DNA from: Sphingobacterium tabacisoli
GTDB taxonomy: Bacteria > Bacteroidota > Bacteroidia > Sphingobacteriales > Sphingobacteriaceae
NCBI RefSeq assembly: GCF_017908035.1
Contig: NZ_JAEQMU010000001.1
Coordinates: forward strand, 186,001-250,000
Reading direction: 5' to 3'
Length of the DNA stretch: 64,000 nt
The position numbers and the translations under genes are program-made. Of this stretch, positions 1 to 10,111 are shown in pieces; the first letter of the stretch is position 1, and the number at the start of each line of letters is the position of its first letter. The notes under the pieces are model-generated. The model saw only the letters and a program-made list of their open reading frames with translations. It was not told where the DNA came from and ran no database searches.

Positions 1-27
1 ATTGTATGACAATGTTGTTGTTTTCAT
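1..27 (-). CDS. start of a further gene, cut by window edge
   Basis: An ATG on the minus strand at 25-27 opens a frame that stays open for nine codons (MKTTTLSYN) to the window edge. It begins 26 bases after the stop of the fasciclin gene that ends at 54, and an A-rich purine stretch precedes it. Spacing and strand suggest it continues the fasciclin operon. Nine codons are too few to name a product, so only the existence of a start is claimed. Confidence 0.45.
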
Positions 28-53
28 TTCTTTTCAAATAAAGGTTGAACGGA

Positions 54-1037
54 TTACCGCGTGGGTTTCAGTACGCCATTGATGGTATGTAAAACGCCAT
101 TTCCGGTCAATACATCCTGCTTGGCCACCGAGATGGGGGACAGGTTACCTGGTCCCTGCAACGTGATACCGAGGAACGAACCTGGAGCCCAGTCATCCGG
201 GAGGAGGTTTATTCTACAGTTGTAACCATCCAGCATGCGCTGCTGGCTGCTATTGGTCTTGTCGGTGGTCAGAATGTAGTCGTAGACAAATCGTCTGGTA
301 TCGGCGACATGGTATCGGATAAAGCTTTTCAGTACTTCCGGATCGGTTTCATGTATTTGCTGTATACTAGTAAAGCCATTGCTTTTCATGGCGTTGTTGT
401 TGGGGGCAAATACGGTGTACGCGCCTTCGTTACGCAGTAACGGTTCTAAACCAGAGGAACGTAAGGCTTCTTTAAAGAACGTTAGACTGTTGTCATCACT
501 GATTGCATCATTTAGGCGTTCATGTCTAAATGGTTCTAGAACGCGGTCGATCACATGAATCAGCCCATTGCTGGTCGTCATCCGCTGATTGAGAATCCGT
601 GCTCCATTTATCGTTAGTATGGTATCTTGGTTCTTTATCCAATGTGTTACATACAATTTGCCCCGCTGTGATTTGATTTCCTGATTGAATAAAAATGGCA
701 GGTTATCGAGACGGTAGGTACCATCGATGATATGGTATAGCATAAGGTTGGACAGGTTGTCGGTAGATAGGAGCTGTATGGATTTGCTGTCCATTCCGAT
801 CTTTTGAAAGGCAGCATCACTCGGAACCAGTACGGTAAATGGACCGGGCGCCTGTAGCTTTTCTATAAGTCCTATAGGACGCATCCCGGCATTAAAAACG
901 GATAGATTATCATTGTCCGCAATCACTAATGCGGTTGTATTATAGTCGATGTCCAATACATAATCCTTGTCGCGACTACATGAAGCAGCGAATAGACAGT
1001 AGGCCAAAGACAGATATAGTATAAAGGATCTATTCAT
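54..1037 (-). CDS. fasciclin (FAS1) domain lipoprotein, 327 aa
   Basis: A signal peptide ends in the lipobox FAASC near residue 20, so the protein should be lipid-anchored outside the inner membrane. Two FAS1 domains follow. The first shows the H1 motif TVLVPSDAAFQKIG and the closing motif GLIHVIDRVLEP; the second shows YTVFAPNNNAM and ends GVLHTINGVLKP. FAS1 domains mediate adhesion and binding in secreted proteins of all kingdoms; the ligand here is unknown. It is the last of three consecutive fasciclin genes, 7 bp behind its upstream neighbour and presumably in one transcript with the TonB receptor gene at 6416-9922. A role as a surface accessory of that receptor is inference. Confidence 0.85.
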   Translation of the reverse strand: MNRSFILYLSLAYCLFAASCSRDKDYVLDIDYNTTALVIADNDNLSVFNAGMRPIGLIEKLQAPGPFTVLVPSDAAFQKIGMDSKSIQLLSTDNLSNLMLYHIIDGTYRLDNLPFLFNQEIKSQRGKLYVTHWIKNQDTILTINGARILNQRMTTSNGLIHVIDRVLEPFRHERLNDAISDDNSLTFFKEALRSSGLEPLLRNEGAYTVFAPNNNAMKSNGFTSIQQIHETDPEVLKSFIRYHVADTRRFVYDYILTTDKTNSSQQRMLDGYNCRINLLPDDWAPGSFLGITLQGPGNLSPISVAKQDVLTGNGVLHTINGVLKPTR

Positions 1038-1044
1038 GGTTCAG

Positions 1045-2340
1045 TTAATTTAGTTTGAAATCTTTTGGGAGCAGGAGCCTATCAATGACATGCACAACTC
1101 CGGTATAGGTCAGGATATCCTGTTCAATGACTTTTGCGGCAGGATGGTTAGCGCCTTTTGTCTTGATATGGATTTCGTTGTTGGCCCGCTCAAATTCCAG
1201 GTTATTACTGTCTAACCGATAGCCTTGGTCAACCTCCCAGCTCAGTACTATAGTCCCTAGAATTTCATTGCGCAGATCATTGCTGAAAAAAGTAGAGAAG
1301 GGTGTAAAAGCATTCTTTGCCTGATGGTAGGTGGCTAGTCCCCGGGGATCGGTCGCTAATACGTTCCAGGAGTTGATCTGCCACCAGTGGTTGTTTATGA
1401 TGGAATCGATTACGGTAAAATTGTTCATCGTCCCGGTCCAGTTCACTGCCTGCACGGGCGAGCGTTCGCATAGTTTTTCGATATCTTTGACCGAGTTGAT
1501 TCCTGCTTTTTTGAAGGCATCATCAGTGGGGACTAACAAGGAGGTCGAATAAAAAGTGGACAGTAGATTCATGCGCAGTTTGTACCCTTCAGGCTGATAA
1601 TAGTAGGGGTTACTCTCGGACTGTATCTCATGATAGAGGCTATCACTATAGTTGAGGGCTTTGATAAATAGACTGAACCGACCATCTTCTTGTAAGAACT
1701 GGGCCGTTGTTTTAGTAGGCCTGGCCAGCACTTTGGTGATTGGAATCAATGTAGCCTGTTTGCTTTCCACAATCCTGTTTTGAGGGCCATGTGGTTTGCC
1801 GTTTAATAAGATCTGTTGCTTGTCGACTCCAAAGTAAACTTTATATTTATAAGGGTATGTTACACTTTCTCCGCCTTCGGATGTTCCTCCTTCAATCTCT
1901 GTGGGGTGGGTTAATAGTGTATTTAGTCTCGTATTGCCCTGACTGTCATCAATACCATTTTTTGACATCTGTCCTTTTATGGTATGATAAAATACAAGAC
2001 TGTCGATGTCATTTAAGGACATCTGATTAATCTTACTGAGGGTATATCCTGCTTGGGTCATGGCCTGATTATCTGGAACGAGGACGGTAAATTTGACCTT
2101 TGCGTCTTGTATATTCACTTGTGTATTGATTCTGCTCCGTCTCCAAGCGTGGAGAAATGTTGAAAATGCCGGATCAGAGAAAGCTTCATAGAACGTGGGA
2201 AGACTGTCCTGATAGGGGATCTGTTCGCCAATAGGAGGTGGCATGAATTCTTTTTTCAGACAGGAGCTGCATAAACCTATGGTCAAGAGCATAACCGTTG
2301 TAATATATGGAATAGGAAACCGTTTCATAAGTCTGTTCAT
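1045..2340 (-). CDS. fasciclin (FAS1) domain lipoprotein, 431 aa
   Basis: An N-terminal signal with a lipobox-like GLCSSC precedes two FAS1 domains. The first carries FTVLVPDNQAMTQAG; the second carries LVPTDDAFKKAGI and closes with GVVHVIDRLLLP at the C terminus. It is longer than its neighbours because of an insert of about 60 residues before the second domain, a divergent region rich in Tyr, Asn and Ser. The start codon lies 2 bp after the stop of the upstream fasciclin gene, so translation is probably coupled. The function beyond presumed cell-surface binding is not visible. Confidence 0.82.
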   Translation of the reverse strand: MNRLMKRFPIPYITTVMLLTIGLCSSCLKKEFMPPPIGEQIPYQDSLPTFYEAFSDPAFSTFLHAWRRSRINTQVNIQDAKVKFTVLVPDNQAMTQAGYTLSKINQMSLNDIDSLVFYHTIKGQMSKNGIDDSQGNTRLNTLLTHPTEIEGGTSEGGESVTYPYKYKVYFGVDKQQILLNGKPHGPQNRIVESKQATLIPITKVLARPTKTTAQFLQEDGRFSLFIKALNYSDSLYHEIQSESNPYYYQPEGYKLRMNLLSTFYSTSLLVPTDDAFKKAGINSVKDIEKLCERSPVQAVNWTGTMNNFTVIDSIINNHWWQINSWNVLATDPRGLATYHQAKNAFTPFSTFFSNDLRNEILGTIVLSWEVDQGYRLDSNNLEFERANNEIHIKTKGANHPAAKVIEQDILTYTGVVHVIDRLLLPKDFKLN

Positions 2341-2342
2341 AA

Positions 2343-3395
2343 TTAAGGTTTAAGGGATTCTGAAGGGAGCATTAAGAGCTCTTCTATTTCATGAAGTACA
2401 CCATTTGTCATGAGGTAGTCTCTTTTTGACTTTTGGTTGATCGGCAGGTCTCTGATGATCGGATAGTCATTATACTTGCTCAGCATAACAAAGATATTGT
2501 TGTGATCTGCCGCAATACCATAGGTATAACTTTCATCTCCAGGTATGCGATAGCGCAACGGTGCTCCTGCATAGTAACCGATACCCACTGAAGGATACAG
2601 GTTGAAATCCCTCATAAAGAAACTGAGCGGAAAGAGATAGGCCGCAAACAAACGCTGTCCATATTTATCGGGACTCATTTTGTTAATGTCTTCCAGACTG
2701 ATCCCATGTTTCTTGAATGCATTGTTGTTCGGAGCAACGATGGTTTGAGGTTTTAGATCCTTTAGTTGATCCCACAGCCCAAATTTCTTGAGTCCGGCTC
2801 GAAGGCAGGAGAATTTTTCCTGACTTTCCAGGTAGGATTGAATGGTACCGTTATGGTATTTGAATACAGCATCAATGCTGTGCAATACCCCATTGGATGT
2901 CTCTAGGTTTTTACGCTGTATCTGTATGCCATTGACAAGTGTTCTGTTATAGGAGGCTGGTGTTTGGTCTCGGCTGATATATAAAGGGGGACCATCTATG
3001 GTTTCAAATAGATGGTCGGTACTCCCTAATGCGATGTCATTGTCAATATTCAGTCGGCGTTTGAGGATATGATACCGTATTGCTGTACGCAGACTGTCTC
3101 GGTTATTCATCCGGAAATCTTCTGGCCTATTGATGCCAAGTTCATTGAAAGCTCTGTTGGTCGGTACAAAAATGGTGTATGGTCCGCCCTGATTCAGTTC
3201 GTCCTCTAGTCCCGTATATTCCAGTGCTGCTGAAAATAGCGAGAACTCGTAGTTGTTTTTTAGATAGGCTGCCATAGGGCGTATCTTTTCATTCGGTTCT
3301 GCGAGACGCACAGGATCAAAATCGCAGGAAACAGCCAATAAGCCCAGGCCCACCACAAGGGAATATAAAAGCGATGTATTTAATCTGAGTTTCAT
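2343..3395 (-). CDS. fasciclin (FAS1) domain lipoprotein, 350 aa
   Basis: The leader ends in LLAVSC, a lipobox. FAS1 domain 1 has YTIFVPTNRAFNELGI and closes with GVLHSIDAVF; domain 2 has TIVAPNNNAFKKHGI and closes with GVLHEIEELLML. It is the first of the three fasciclin genes in transcription order and starts 31 bp after the lipoprotein gene at 3427-4659. The three products share domain plan but have diverged a lot between motifs, so they look like an old tandem triplication rather than a recent one. Confidence 0.85.
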   Translation of the reverse strand: MKLRLNTSLLYSLVVGLGLLAVSCDFDPVRLAEPNEKIRPMAAYLKNNYEFSLFSAALEYTGLEDELNQGGPYTIFVPTNRAFNELGINRPEDFRMNNRDSLRTAIRYHILKRRLNIDNDIALGSTDHLFETIDGPPLYISRDQTPASYNRTLVNGIQIQRKNLETSNGVLHSIDAVFKYHNGTIQSYLESQEKFSCLRAGLKKFGLWDQLKDLKPQTIVAPNNNAFKKHGISLEDINKMSPDKYGQRLFAAYLFPLSFFMRDFNLYPSVGIGYYAGAPLRYRIPGDESYTYGIAADHNNIFVMLSKYNDYPIIRDLPINQKSKRDYLMTNGVLHEIEELLMLPSESLKP

Positions 3396-3426
3396 GTTTA
3401 TTTAAGCTAGTTTGTAGGGGTTAGTT

Positions 3427-4659
3427 TTATTTTCTATAGATCGGTGGAGCATATTCCCGTTGTATAGTCGTTAGAAATACCCGTCCATTCACAATCTCAA
3501 TGGTATTCACGGAGCTGAATGTCCGTGGATTGTGGATTCCGGAATGTGTATTGACCAGTAGATTGGGGAACATCGGTGAGCGATAGACCATAGGGTTGTA
3601 AGGAGGAGCGGTCCGCCCATCTTTATAGCAGGCCATCATAGCAAACTTGCCATCAGGCTCCTCTATTCCATATTGATATATCCGATCTACATCGATCGAA
3701 GGATGTCTAAAGAAGAACATTTGCCATACGTCGGTGTAGATGGTATTGTTTCCTGATTTTGGAAATGTAGGAAAGCTCTGGTAAGGTGCTATCCGATTGG
3801 ATTCGCAATCTCTTAAGAGGGTCGTGAGAAATTGGCGGTCGTATCCGGGTATGCCTCTTGATCTAGCGAAGTTCATATCATCGGTGTAGTTTTCCATAAT
3901 GGAAAGGTGCACAGACAAGGTATCGCGAAGGCCTTCGTTAAACCAGATGACGTTGGAAATATCCTCTTTTGTTCTTTTACTCGCTTCGAGGTATCCTTTT
4001 GCACTCATGTTGTAGAAGTTAACATACGTGAGGGAGTCTGCCAGCGCGATTTTATGAAAGTTTTCCTGTCTTAGAATAATGCCATTTTTCTTGGTATTGA
4101 AATCTTTCTGAATAAGATTCAGGGTATATACCTCGCCCTCGGTTATGTTTAGTGTCGTATCTATAAAAATTGTACTGCGTAAACGATCTTCGAGTTCGAA
4201 GAATGGTACCGTGGTTTTGGGGCGATAGACAAACATGATACGCTTTTTCCCGGATGGGATCTGCGCCCAGCTGCTTAGATCAAAACCATTGAGGATAGGT
4301 CCCACCATCACTTTTTCCTTCCCTGGGTATTCTGGATTAAACACAGAGGTACTATTACCGATGTGCGTTGGGTAGGGAGGTGCATAACTATCCCTTTGAT
4401 CCAGGTAGTCACCTACAATCGCTGCACCGGTCAATTTGCCCTGTGCATCAAAATTAGGGTCTATCAACATGGTGAACATCGGGTAGGGCTCGCTCTTGTG
4501 TGCCGCATCTCTATAGAAATACATATTATTGAAAACCCGTAAATAGGCGGGATTTTCGGTGGAAGTATACTCTACCTTTGAACAGCTTATATGGAGCTGT
4601 ACTATAGCTAATAGCAGTACGGTATAAAATATCTTTTTAATCTGTAGCTCTCGTTTCAT
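3427..4659 (-). CDS. lipoprotein of unknown function, 410 aa
   Basis: The product begins with a signal peptide and lipobox (LHISC near residue 26). I do not recognise a named domain. The sequence is rich in beta-type segments and aromatic residues and contains an internal VYTLNLIQKDF segment resembling the YTLxL strands of DUF4397-like lipoproteins, as in the next gene. It sits 11 bp downstream of the DUF4397-like gene and 31 bp upstream of the fasciclin genes, so it probably belongs to the same surface-protein operon as the TonB receptor. A ligand-capturing partner of that receptor, in the way SusD partners SusC, is possible but there is no SusD motif. Confidence 0.7.
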   Translation of the reverse strand: MKRELQIKKIFYTVLLLAIVQLHISCSKVEYTSTENPAYLRVFNNMYFYRDAAHKSEPYPMFTMLIDPNFDAQGKLTGAAIVGDYLDQRDSYAPPYPTHIGNSTSVFNPEYPGKEKVMVGPILNGFDLSSWAQIPSGKKRIMFVYRPKTTVPFFELEDRLRSTIFIDTTLNITEGEVYTLNLIQKDFNTKKNGIILRQENFHKIALADSLTYVNFYNMSAKGYLEASKRTKEDISNVIWFNEGLRDTLSVHLSIMENYTDDMNFARSRGIPGYDRQFLTTLLRDCESNRIAPYQSFPTFPKSGNNTIYTDVWQMFFFRHPSIDVDRIYQYGIEEPDGKFAMMACYKDGRTAPPYNPMVYRSPMFPNLLVNTHSGIHNPRTFSSVNTIEIVNGRVFLTTIQREYAPPIYRK

Positions 4660-4670
4660 CCTCTTAGGTT

Positions 4671-6413
4671 CTATTTGTTATGTTTTAGAATTATAAGACG
4701 CGCTTTTTGAGCATCGGGCACATTAGGGCCGGTTCGTCCTATCAATGCAATCGTGTATATCCCGGTTTCATAGGGTGGTAATACTTTACCGACACGCTGG
4801 TATAGATCTTTATTTGCTATTAAATCTTGTCCCTTAATGACTGGTATATCTTCGGCCCAGGTACCAGGAATTACACCTGGCGCTGACCTGTATGCCATCA
4901 ATTGTTTGAAGATAGCCCTTATATAAGGTGCTGTAGTGGTGAAGCTGCCCGGCTCGAGGTTGTATACCGCTTTGTTTCCTTTTTGACCCACTGGTTGGCC
5001 ATCATCGGCTGTAATGCTTAGATAGGGAACGTCGGGACATAAATTGATAAATCGAAAATCTGTAGGAAAGCTGTTTTTGGTATAGCCGTAAGTACCGTCG
5101 GCTTCTATTCCTGTAATAGGCATCAGCGCACTCAGATTATTCACGGTAAGGCCTATTTTGATCTGTCCTTTTGGATCGGGATAAGACCAAAGTGTATAAT
5201 TTTCATTGGGTCTCGCTATATAGGTCAGTTTATCCAAGACTGAACCGTTTTCATCCTTTATTTCGAAGGTCTGTTCACTGGAAGCAAAGCTACTGTATGG
5301 GGTAGACTGATTGAATGAGATTAGACTTCCGATGTCTTTACCGTTAGCGAAGAAGCGGATTTTTTTGTCAGGAGCGGCATTAAAGCCCTGTACTCTATAC
5401 AGTGATGTATTGATCGGTTCGTCAACATCGGCAATCACTGTTATGGCATTCTGTTTGAGCATATATTTGTATCCCAATTCATTTCTGAAGTACTCAAAAC
5501 TCATCGGTGTGATGACGATAGTATATATCCCTCCGGGTTGAAAGGTCTGGATACTGGAGTAGATAACGTCGCTCGGCTCAAAGCGGCTAATCGCAATACT
5601 GGAGGTGCCTGGATCTATGGTTCTATAATTCATATTTCCGGATGTACCCGGTACTATTTTATTCGCCTGAGTCAGTGCTTTGAACTGATAGGTGCCATAG
5701 GGTATCTCTACATAGGCTGAAGCTTTACCTATAGGTACGGTATTGGTTTTAGCATCTACTACTGATCCGTCCGCATAGGTAAGCGTCATAGGGCCTGTTA
5801 AATCTTCCAACTGACCGTAGGCAGCAGCGGGGGTCGATACTGGAGCGCTGAGATTGAGCAGGCGTATCTTAAAGTGGCCTTCTTTGGGTGCTGAGGTCTC
5901 CCGAGGCACTTCGACAAAGTAGGAGTTCCCACCGTAGGCGTAGGTATGGAATGGGGATACGTAATGATCCTTTGGTCCATCCGAATTTTTAATGGAATAT
6001 GCTGCAAATTCGTCGATACTTCCATTCAGTTTCAGGTTGTAAAACTCCAGATCAATAGAACCGTCCTGTTTGAATAGTTTCTTCGGGATATTCCATATCG
6101 CGCCGACTTTACCATCGATGTTGTTTTCGGACCACCAATGGTTTCCGAAACGACCATCACCAGGAAAATAAGCCGTAGCTGGAAAACGGAATACTTCGCC
6201 GGTCACTGGTGGAGAGAAATTGGTTAAGCTATCCCCATTTGCTTTTACATGATTAAGCCCATATAAATCAATGATCCGTACCGCCGATGGAGTCAGGTCG
6301 ATATCCTTTGGAATTAGATTTACCTGTATGTTATCTAACTTATCTTTCTTACAGGCTAGCAATGCCAGGGATAGTGCAACAAACACAAGTCGTATACTGT
6401 TTCTGTTTAGCAT
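4671..6413 (-). CDS. DUF4397-like lipoprotein, 580 aa
   Basis: Signal peptide with lipobox (LALLACKKDK). From about residue 180 the chain contains repeated DUF4397-like units: IRLLNLSAPV with YVEIPYGTYQFK, YRVQGFNAAPDKKIRFFANG, and FRFINLCPDVPYLSITADDGQ with NLEPGSFTT, each a beta-sandwich type unit that describes a small value and a scale. The final segment GIYTIALIGRTG also fits. Only 2 bp separate it from the TonB receptor gene upstream, so it is the first partner gene of the receptor. DUF4397 lipoproteins are common in Bacteroidota but their ligand is unknown. Confidence 0.72.
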   Translation of the reverse strand: MLNRNSIRLVFVALSLALLACKKDKLDNIQVNLIPKDIDLTPSAVRIIDLYGLNHVKANGDSLTNFSPPVTGEVFRFPATAYFPGDGRFGNHWWSENNIDGKVGAIWNIPKKLFKQDGSIDLEFYNLKLNGSIDEFAAYSIKNSDGPKDHYVSPFHTYAYGGNSYFVEVPRETSAPKEGHFKIRLLNLSAPVSTPAAAYGQLEDLTGPMTLTYADGSVVDAKTNTVPIGKASAYVEIPYGTYQFKALTQANKIVPGTSGNMNYRTIDPGTSSIAISRFEPSDVIYSSIQTFQPGGIYTIVITPMSFEYFRNELGYKYMLKQNAITVIADVDEPINTSLYRVQGFNAAPDKKIRFFANGKDIGSLISFNQSTPYSSFASSEQTFEIKDENGSVLDKLTYIARPNENYTLWSYPDPKGQIKIGLTVNNLSALMPITGIEADGTYGYTKNSFPTDFRFINLCPDVPYLSITADDGQPVGQKGNKAVYNLEPGSFTTTAPYIRAIFKQLMAYRSAPGVIPGTWAEDIPVIKGQDLIANKDLYQRVGKVLPPYETGIYTIALIGRTGPNVPDAQKARLIILKHNK

Positions 6414-6415
6414 GA

Positions 6416-9400
6416 TTAAAATAGATTATAGGTTAAACCAAAGACCACTTCCATTCCTCTCCGGTAGCTTCTATTGATATAGCTGTTGCCATACCAAAGT
6501 CCTCCCGTGCCGGGATTGGCGTATACTGTCTTTATAGCTGGATCTAGGATGTTTTTTACAAATCCTTTGAGGTTTATTCTTCTATAAAGCTTTTGTGTAA
6601 AGACAAAGTCCAACATCGGTACCGGACGGCTGTAAAGGTCAGGTTCTCCTGTTAGATTTATCTGTACCAATCTTTCGCCGACAATATTGAATGTTGTTGT
6701 CAGATCTGTACCCCATTTTTTGTTTACATAGTTGAACCACACGTTTGCGGAATAGGGTGCTTGTTCAAATAGTGGACTGTTTTTCGGAGTATGCCTGTCC
6801 AGTGATTTGTTGGCCAGGTAGCGTTCATCAGACTTTCTGATGTTACTCTGGGCAACCATAAGATTAGACCCTAGGGAGAACCCACTGAGCATAGGCCACC
6901 ATGTTTCCAGGCGCTTTACCAATTCAAATTCCATTCCCCAGACATACCCCATATTTTGGTCGTTCTGATATTGTATTGTCGGAAACTCAGGGTAGGTAGC
7001 GGCAAGGCCATCTGTTTTTAGGTTAAATACACGGATCAATTGACTCTCAATCTGCTTTCCGAATGCGGAAACAGCGAGTACTTCGCCTGTGTTGGGAAAC
7101 CATTCCCATCTAAAATCCAGGTTTTGCGTGTATTGGTTTTTTAAATCGGGGTTTCCAATAACCAGTCCCATCTGAAAAGCATCAAACTCGAATACATTGG
7201 TTATTTCGCGGAGCTCGGGTCTTGCTAATGTGCTGTTGTAGGCCAGCCTGACATTCATCTTTTCCTTAGGGTGGTAGGTGAGGTTGACGGAGTAGAAGGG
7301 TTTGTATCCGGTGCGGTACAGCGAATTTGGCTCGATAAGCAACATGGGAATTTTTTTGCCATCCTGCGATGTTGCAGTAAGTCCGGGATCCAGGAATACA
7401 TTGGCCGTATCTACCCGGGATCCGATATTGGTCATTTCGAAACGTACCCCACCTGTGATGCGCCATTTATCCGAAGGATGTAAGTCCAACATGCCATAGA
7501 AAGCATTCGTTTCATAGTAGCCTTTGTAGTTATTTGGCGATTTTTGACTGTTGTAGAGGAAGCCGCCAATAGGCATAGCGCCCTCACCCTGTACCGTACG
7601 AGGTTTGATACCTATAATCTCAGGCCCGACCAGGCGATCTAAATCTCCTTGTACATCGTATAGTGGTATAGATTTATTGCCTACAAAGTTAGAACCGGGG
7701 ATAAACATATGGTTTTCATTAAAAGTGCGATCCCTAAATAAATAGTTGACTCCCGTTTTGAATTCTTGTTTGCCATCGAATAGCTGGAAAGGGAAGGATA
7801 GATCAGCCTTGTAGTTATAGTTTTTTTCCTTTAAGTCGCGCCAACGACGACCATTAGGTTCGGCTTGTATAATGCCATAGGTACCGTATCCATTTACATA
7901 GCCGGAGGTCAATGCATAGAGGTGTTCGCTATAGGTGTCTGCCATGACGGTGGTGCCGTCGTAGAAATAGGGTCTTTTATAATAACCTCCTGCATCGGGG
8001 GTGTACACAGCCAGACCTGCAAAGCGGTAATCTGGTTCGTTCTGACCCGAAGTCGAGGTCGCTCCGTTATAGCTTAATCGCGGTGCAAATTCGCCAGCTC
8101 CAAATTTATGTTCGCCCTGAAAATTAAAGATATCCAATGTCCGGTACGCCTGTTGTAAGGAATAGATATAGCTATTGACGGTACCGGGCAATCCGGTATA
8201 CTCATAGCCCCCATTCATATTGACCGCCTTGTTTTCACCTCCCCATGAGCCCATGTATTGAAAGGCGAGTTCGTGCCGGGGATTGAAGCGGTAGGCTACA
8301 CCGGCTAAGACACCATAGTTGACCGTTTCAGTACCGGTGTTTTCCAGGTAGTTTTGATAACGCCCCATATAGAGTCGGTTGGGGGTGATAAAATTCGGAA
8401 TATTGCGGTGACTGTATACATCTGGATTTCCGGTAACTACGCCCTGATAAACACTGTATTGGGTTAGTGCCCCTTCCCGAATGTCGGTGTATCTTTTATA
8501 ATAGTTACCCCCCAATATGACACCTATCTTTCCGTTTCCAAAGCCTTTGTAATTATTGCCAAATGTCAGGGAGTATATCTGGTTTGGTCTGGCATTATCA
8601 TACTGTGTGGTCATGATGGGATCAAAGCGTTGCATAATGCCATTTATACGTTCTACTTCCTGCCAGGCTTCGGGGCTGTAGTTGCGATCTGTTATCAATT
8701 TTTGGATAGACCCTAGTCCGTTGGGATACTGCTGAGAGAGTGCTAGAAAATCATCCTGTAGATTTTTCTTATTGATACGTTGCCCACCGATACCCATATC
8801 ATTATTCTTGAAACTGTTGTATTTGCCACCAAAACCGATGTTTGAATTAAATCCCGTCTGCGCAATAAACTCTAATGTTATGGTATCCGGTATAGATTTG
8901 GTCTTGAGTTCGATGATGGCCGATGCTGCATCAGCAGGTTTGTCGGGGGTAGCAGTCTTGTACACCGTGATATTATCCAACAGCGATGCAGGTACCAGGT
9001 CTAAAGGAATCGCGCTGCGGTCGGGATTGGAGGAGGCTAGGCGTACGCCATTAAGCTGACCAATGACACTTCGTTCGCCAAGCCCACGGACAGCGACATA
9101 TTTATCGTCGGTAACGGTGACTCCTGTTACACGCTGCAAGGCTTGGGTGGTTGTGATAGAGGCTGTACGTTCAATCAGTTCGGCAGAGATACCATCCTGT
9201 ACGGTAGAGGACAATCTACGCTCTTCTAATAGGGCCGCTTCTGTCGCTACACGTTTTCTGGTGTTGACGATCACTTCGCTAAGTTCTGTCGATGTTTTTT
9301 TTAGAAATATCTGGATAGCGGTATTGGATCTATCAAATTTGACCTCCTGCTTTAAGTAGCCTAGATACTGGAATGTCAGTGTGCCACCTCCCTGGGGGAT

Positions 9401-9922
9401 CTGGATCTGAAAACGACCATCTCTGTCGCTAATGACTGATGTATTGTAGCCCTTGAGACGAATCGAGACTCCTGGAAGAGTTGAGCGATCGTTTGCATCA
9501 TAGACTACACCAGAGAGGGTATTCTGTTGATTCTTTTTCGTTACGAATACATAGGTTCCCGTCTCATGGTATACAAGATCTGTTCGATCCAGAATCTGGT
9601 TCAGTACCTGTCGTGCCGTTTTATTCTGAATAGAAAGACTGACTTTTTTGGTATACCCACCGATGACATCATCCCGATAGGAAATAGATACGTCAGTTTT
9701 CTTAGACAGCATGTTGAGGCTTTCTTTGATACTACTGTTACTGAGTTCGATATTTAGTTTCATATCCAATGACTGTCCTTTACTATTTTCGGCGTAGAGA
9801 ACAGAAATTAGAAACACCTTTAGGTATAAAACAACCAGCGAAAATTTCATCCAAAAAAATAATTGCTTGCGGTAGATATAAATCTTTCTTTTTAAAGGAT
9901 TTGTTTTTGATCCTTTTTGCAT
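6416..9922 (-). CDS. STN-domain TonB-dependent outer-membrane receptor, 1168 aa
   Basis: An N-terminal basic stretch and membrane segment act as the signal. An STN domain follows (about residues 50-125), the piece that talks to a periplasmic FecR-type anti-sigma factor. Next come a carboxypeptidase-regulatory-like beta-sandwich (about 136-215) and a plug domain (about 235-350) with the motifs VRGLGERSV and VYKTATPDKPAD, typical of the RGLGERY subgroup of TonB receptors. The rest is a 22-strand-type barrel with many aromatic-terminated strands. The nearest regulator is the FecR-type gene 189 bp upstream. No SusD gene follows; lipoproteins with DUF4397-like and FAS1 domains take that place. The substrate cannot be told from sequence. 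Confidence 0.9.
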   Translation of the reverse strand: MQKGSKTNPLKRKIYIYRKQLFFWMKFSLVVLYLKVFLISVLYAENSKGQSLDMKLNIELSNSSIKESLNMLSKKTDVSISYRDDVIGGYTKKVSLSIQNKTARQVLNQILDRTDLVYHETGTYVFVTKKNQQNTLSGVVYDANDRSTLPGVSIRLKGYNTSVISDRDGRFQIQIPQGGGTLTFQYLGYLKQEVKFDRSNTAIQIFLKKTSTELSEVIVNTRKRVATEAALLEERRLSSTVQDGISAELIERTASITTTQALQRVTGVTVTDDKYVAVRGLGERSVIGQLNGVRLASSNPDRSAIPLDLVPASLLDNITVYKTATPDKPADAASAIIELKTKSIPDTITLEFIAQTGFNSNIGFGGKYNSFKNNDMGIGGQRINKKNLQDDFLALSQQYPNGLGSIQKLITDRNYSPEAWQEVERINGIMQRFDPIMTTQYDNARPNQIYSLTFGNNYKGFGNGKIGVILGGNYYKRYTDIREGALTQYSVYQGVVTGNPDVYSHRNIPNFITPNRLYMGRYQNYLENTGTETVNYGVLAGVAYRFNPRHELAFQYMGSWGGENKAVNMNGGYEYTGLPGTVNSYIYSLQQAYRTLDIFNFQGEHKFGAGEFAPRLSYNGATSTSGQNEPDYRFAGLAVYTPDAGGYYKRPYFYDGTTVMADTYSEHLYALTSGYVNGYGTYGIIQAEPNGRRWRDLKEKNYNYKADLSFPFQLFDGKQEFKTGVNYLFRDRTFNENHMFIPGSNFVGNKSIPLYDVQGDLDRLVGPEIIGIKPRTVQGEGAMPIGGFLYNSQKSPNNYKGYYETNAFYGMLDLHPSDKWRITGGVRFEMTNIGSRVDTANVFLDPGLTATSQDGKKIPMLLIEPNSLYRTGYKPFYSVNLTYHPKEKMNVRLAYNSTLARPELREITNVFEFDAFQMGLVIGNPDLKNQYTQNLDFRWEWFPNTGEVLAVSAFGKQIESQLIRVFNLKTDGLAATYPEFPTIQYQNDQNMGYVWGMEFELVKRLETWWPMLSGFSLGSNLMVAQSNIRKSDERYLANKSLDRHTPKNSPLFEQAPYSANVWFNYVNKKWGTDLTTTFNIVGERLVQINLTGEPDLYSRPVPMLDFVFTQKLYRRINLKGFVKNILDPAIKTVYANPGTGGLWYGNSYINRSYRRGMEVVFGLTYNLF

Positions 9923-10111
9923 AACTTTACATAATTAATGGTTAAATCCTGTGTACTTCACGGACATACTATTAGCGGATCATAAGCCGGTAGGGCGTCG
10001 AAAATTCTGCCGGCCGATGATTCTCTCCAATACAATCAGAGCTGTTCTATAATTCTTTAAGTCTATTCTTTCATTGCTTTTTCATAATTTTTGTCGGTAG
10101 TAGTTAGTAGG

